Assembly: GCA_947561585.1 (NCBI GenBank)
Contig: CANNZV010003213.1
Coordinates: 64,556 to 128,555 of the forward strand
Origin: Caprella mutica
Taxonomy: Eukaryota > Arthropoda > Malacostraca > Amphipoda > Caprellidae
DNA: 64,000 nt
Direction: 5' to 3'
The position numbers and the translations under genes are program-made. The notes beneath the pieces were generated by a model. That model was not told the origin of the DNA. It ran no database searches and saw only the letters and a program-made list of their open reading frames with translations. Below are positions 62,662-64,000 of this stretch, one piece after another (the first letter of the stretch is position 1; each line of letters starts with the position of its first letter).

Positions 62662-64000
62662 GGACTTTTCCTCGCCGGACCATTTCCCGCCAGATTTTTC
62701 CCCGCTAGGACTATTCCCCGCCGGACTTTTCCTCGCCTGGACTATTCCCCACCGGACTTTACCCCGCCGAATAAAAGAATGGCATTTTGGGCTGTTTCAG
62801 TATAACTTCGATAAACAAACCATTTATCAATAGAAGACAAATTGTATTAACAGATTTACACCATAATACAGTCTTAATTTTAGTTTTGATTCGAGTATTT
62901 GTCCATATTGATCGTTTTTATTTTATAAAGATATGCTGCAAATTTCAAACATTACGGAAATTCTAAGGTATTGCCAAATGTCGCAATTTAGTCTAAAGAA
63001 TCTACAATTTATTCAGCTTATTACAGCTCTACAGTTATACATATCACGAATTTATTATTTTCTTTGCCAGATATTATAAAAAAATGGTGATCTATTTACT
63101 TCTCGTTCAAATACATACTTTTGTAGACCACGAATAAATCTAATTGTAGCTGTACGGAGACAATTTGATTTACTCTAGAAAGAGTATTTTATTAGACGAA
63201 GTATTTGCACTCTTTCACAGTTCATTTCAAGTAATTCTATTGACAGTGTCGTACCTAGGCAAAAAAAAAAAGCATTAGCAGCTGAAAGGCAGCACTCATT
63301 TGTCATTAGATTTAGAATCTCACCATTCAAAGAAAATTCGTGACCAATGTGCCTCCAATCGATGTGTGATAAAATATCCTTTTCAATTTTTAAGATAATT
63401 ATTTTCCAACCAATTGATTTTATTAACAATATGAAATAAGATATAATCATGATGATGCGATTTATTCAAAACATTTTTAATGATGCAGATTTCATAGCCA
63501 TTAATTATATATTGAACAATTCATACCCTGCATATATTTTTATAAAACATATAAGGCTAATGTTGTTCTTGAAATTATCTGATATTATTTCAACTTAATA
63601 AAATAAAACTGTGATAAAAAGAAAAAAGAAAATTGGGATACATAAAAAGGACAAAGGACATTTCTCTGGAGTAATAGTATATCTTGAATATCAATACAAA
63701 TGTTGTCAAAATTGATATGATCGATATTTTCACATTTCATTAATTAGAATAAAAATCTTGTATGATGATAAAATACTACAATTGATATAACTGCAAACTG
63801 TAGACAGTTAATACTGATCCACAATAATTATTTCAATGAATAGCTCACTTTTTAATCATTTTAAATGTGGAAAATAAAAGAGAGCATTTTTTGAGATATC
63901 CATTCAAAACTAAAGACTTATAACATTGAAAAGGGTGGTACGGATTTAAATATTTAGATGGACTTTATTGCTCCGATTCTCATTAATAAAACAAGATACA
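62662..64000. mobile_element. family A array-ended element, copy 2, inverted, runs off the window
   Basis: The array at 62662-62769 consists of 15-nt units (GGACTATTCCCCGCC and variants). The DNA after it aligns with the reverse complement of copy 1 reading inward from 6890: TTGGGCTGTTTCAG.., AATAGAAGACAAATTGTATT, TTGATTCGAGTATTTGTCCA, ATACATATCACGAAT. I can follow the match to about 63110 with confidence and weakly to about 63400. No second array appears before 64000, so the far end should lie just outside. Confidence 0.7.

Overview
The window is AT-rich nuclear DNA from a eukaryote, most likely an insect. I suspect Hemiptera from the style of the repeats, but nothing here proves an order. 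I find no intact protein-coding gene and no true rRNA or tRNA gene. Open frames are short, many are translations of tandem repeats, and the recognisable coding traces are broken. One assembly gap of 23 N lies at 40602-40624.

Two layers explain most of the structure. The first is an old, diverged tandem triplication of a roughly 9-kb unit: D1 about 8.08-17.4 kb, D2 about 17.4-30.8 kb resuming after 38.88 kb, and D3 about 38.9-45.7 kb. The second is a dense layer of transposons inserted before, during and after that duplication. Because the three units can be compared, several insertions have a visible empty site in a sister unit, so their ends and target duplications can be read directly.

Main elements, left to right: an AATATTGGGGC array at the window edge (1-235); family A array-ended element (5667-6994); a 25-bp-stem hairpin (7980-8030); family B array-ended element (9388-10563); TTAA-flanked MITE M2 copy 1 (11294-11917); a fold-back (13016-13266); MITEs M3 (19603-19900), M1 (20092-20550), M2 (21647-22213), M4 (24232-24529) and M1 (25132-25557); a tRNA-derived SINE head (22979-23053); a repeat rich in nuclear-receptor-type motifs (29065-29560); an 8.07-kb pogo-type element with TA duplications (30816-38880) holding a gutted transposase, an unidentified exon-like gene relic, two coding-type minisatellites and other nested repeats; family C copy 1 (39299-40325) with a second TTAA element nested in its right target duplication (40330-41224); two copies of a 3.6-kb element (41498-45121, 46207-49762); a 20-bp AT satellite (51050-51690); more M1 copies; family C copy 2 (56961-57952) inside a Tc1-like relic; family D (59452-60552), apparently inside another M1 copy; and a second, inverted family A copy running off the right edge (62662-64000).

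The most unusual feature is the set of four element families, A-D. Their interiors look mostly unrelated, yet each ends in an inverted pair of tandem arrays with the same 15-nt period and the same layout (GG, an AT-rich core, then a C/G-rich tail). No transposase is visible in any of them. They look like non-autonomous elements mobilised by one machinery that reads a 15-nt-spaced array, and this is my candidate for an undescribed system.
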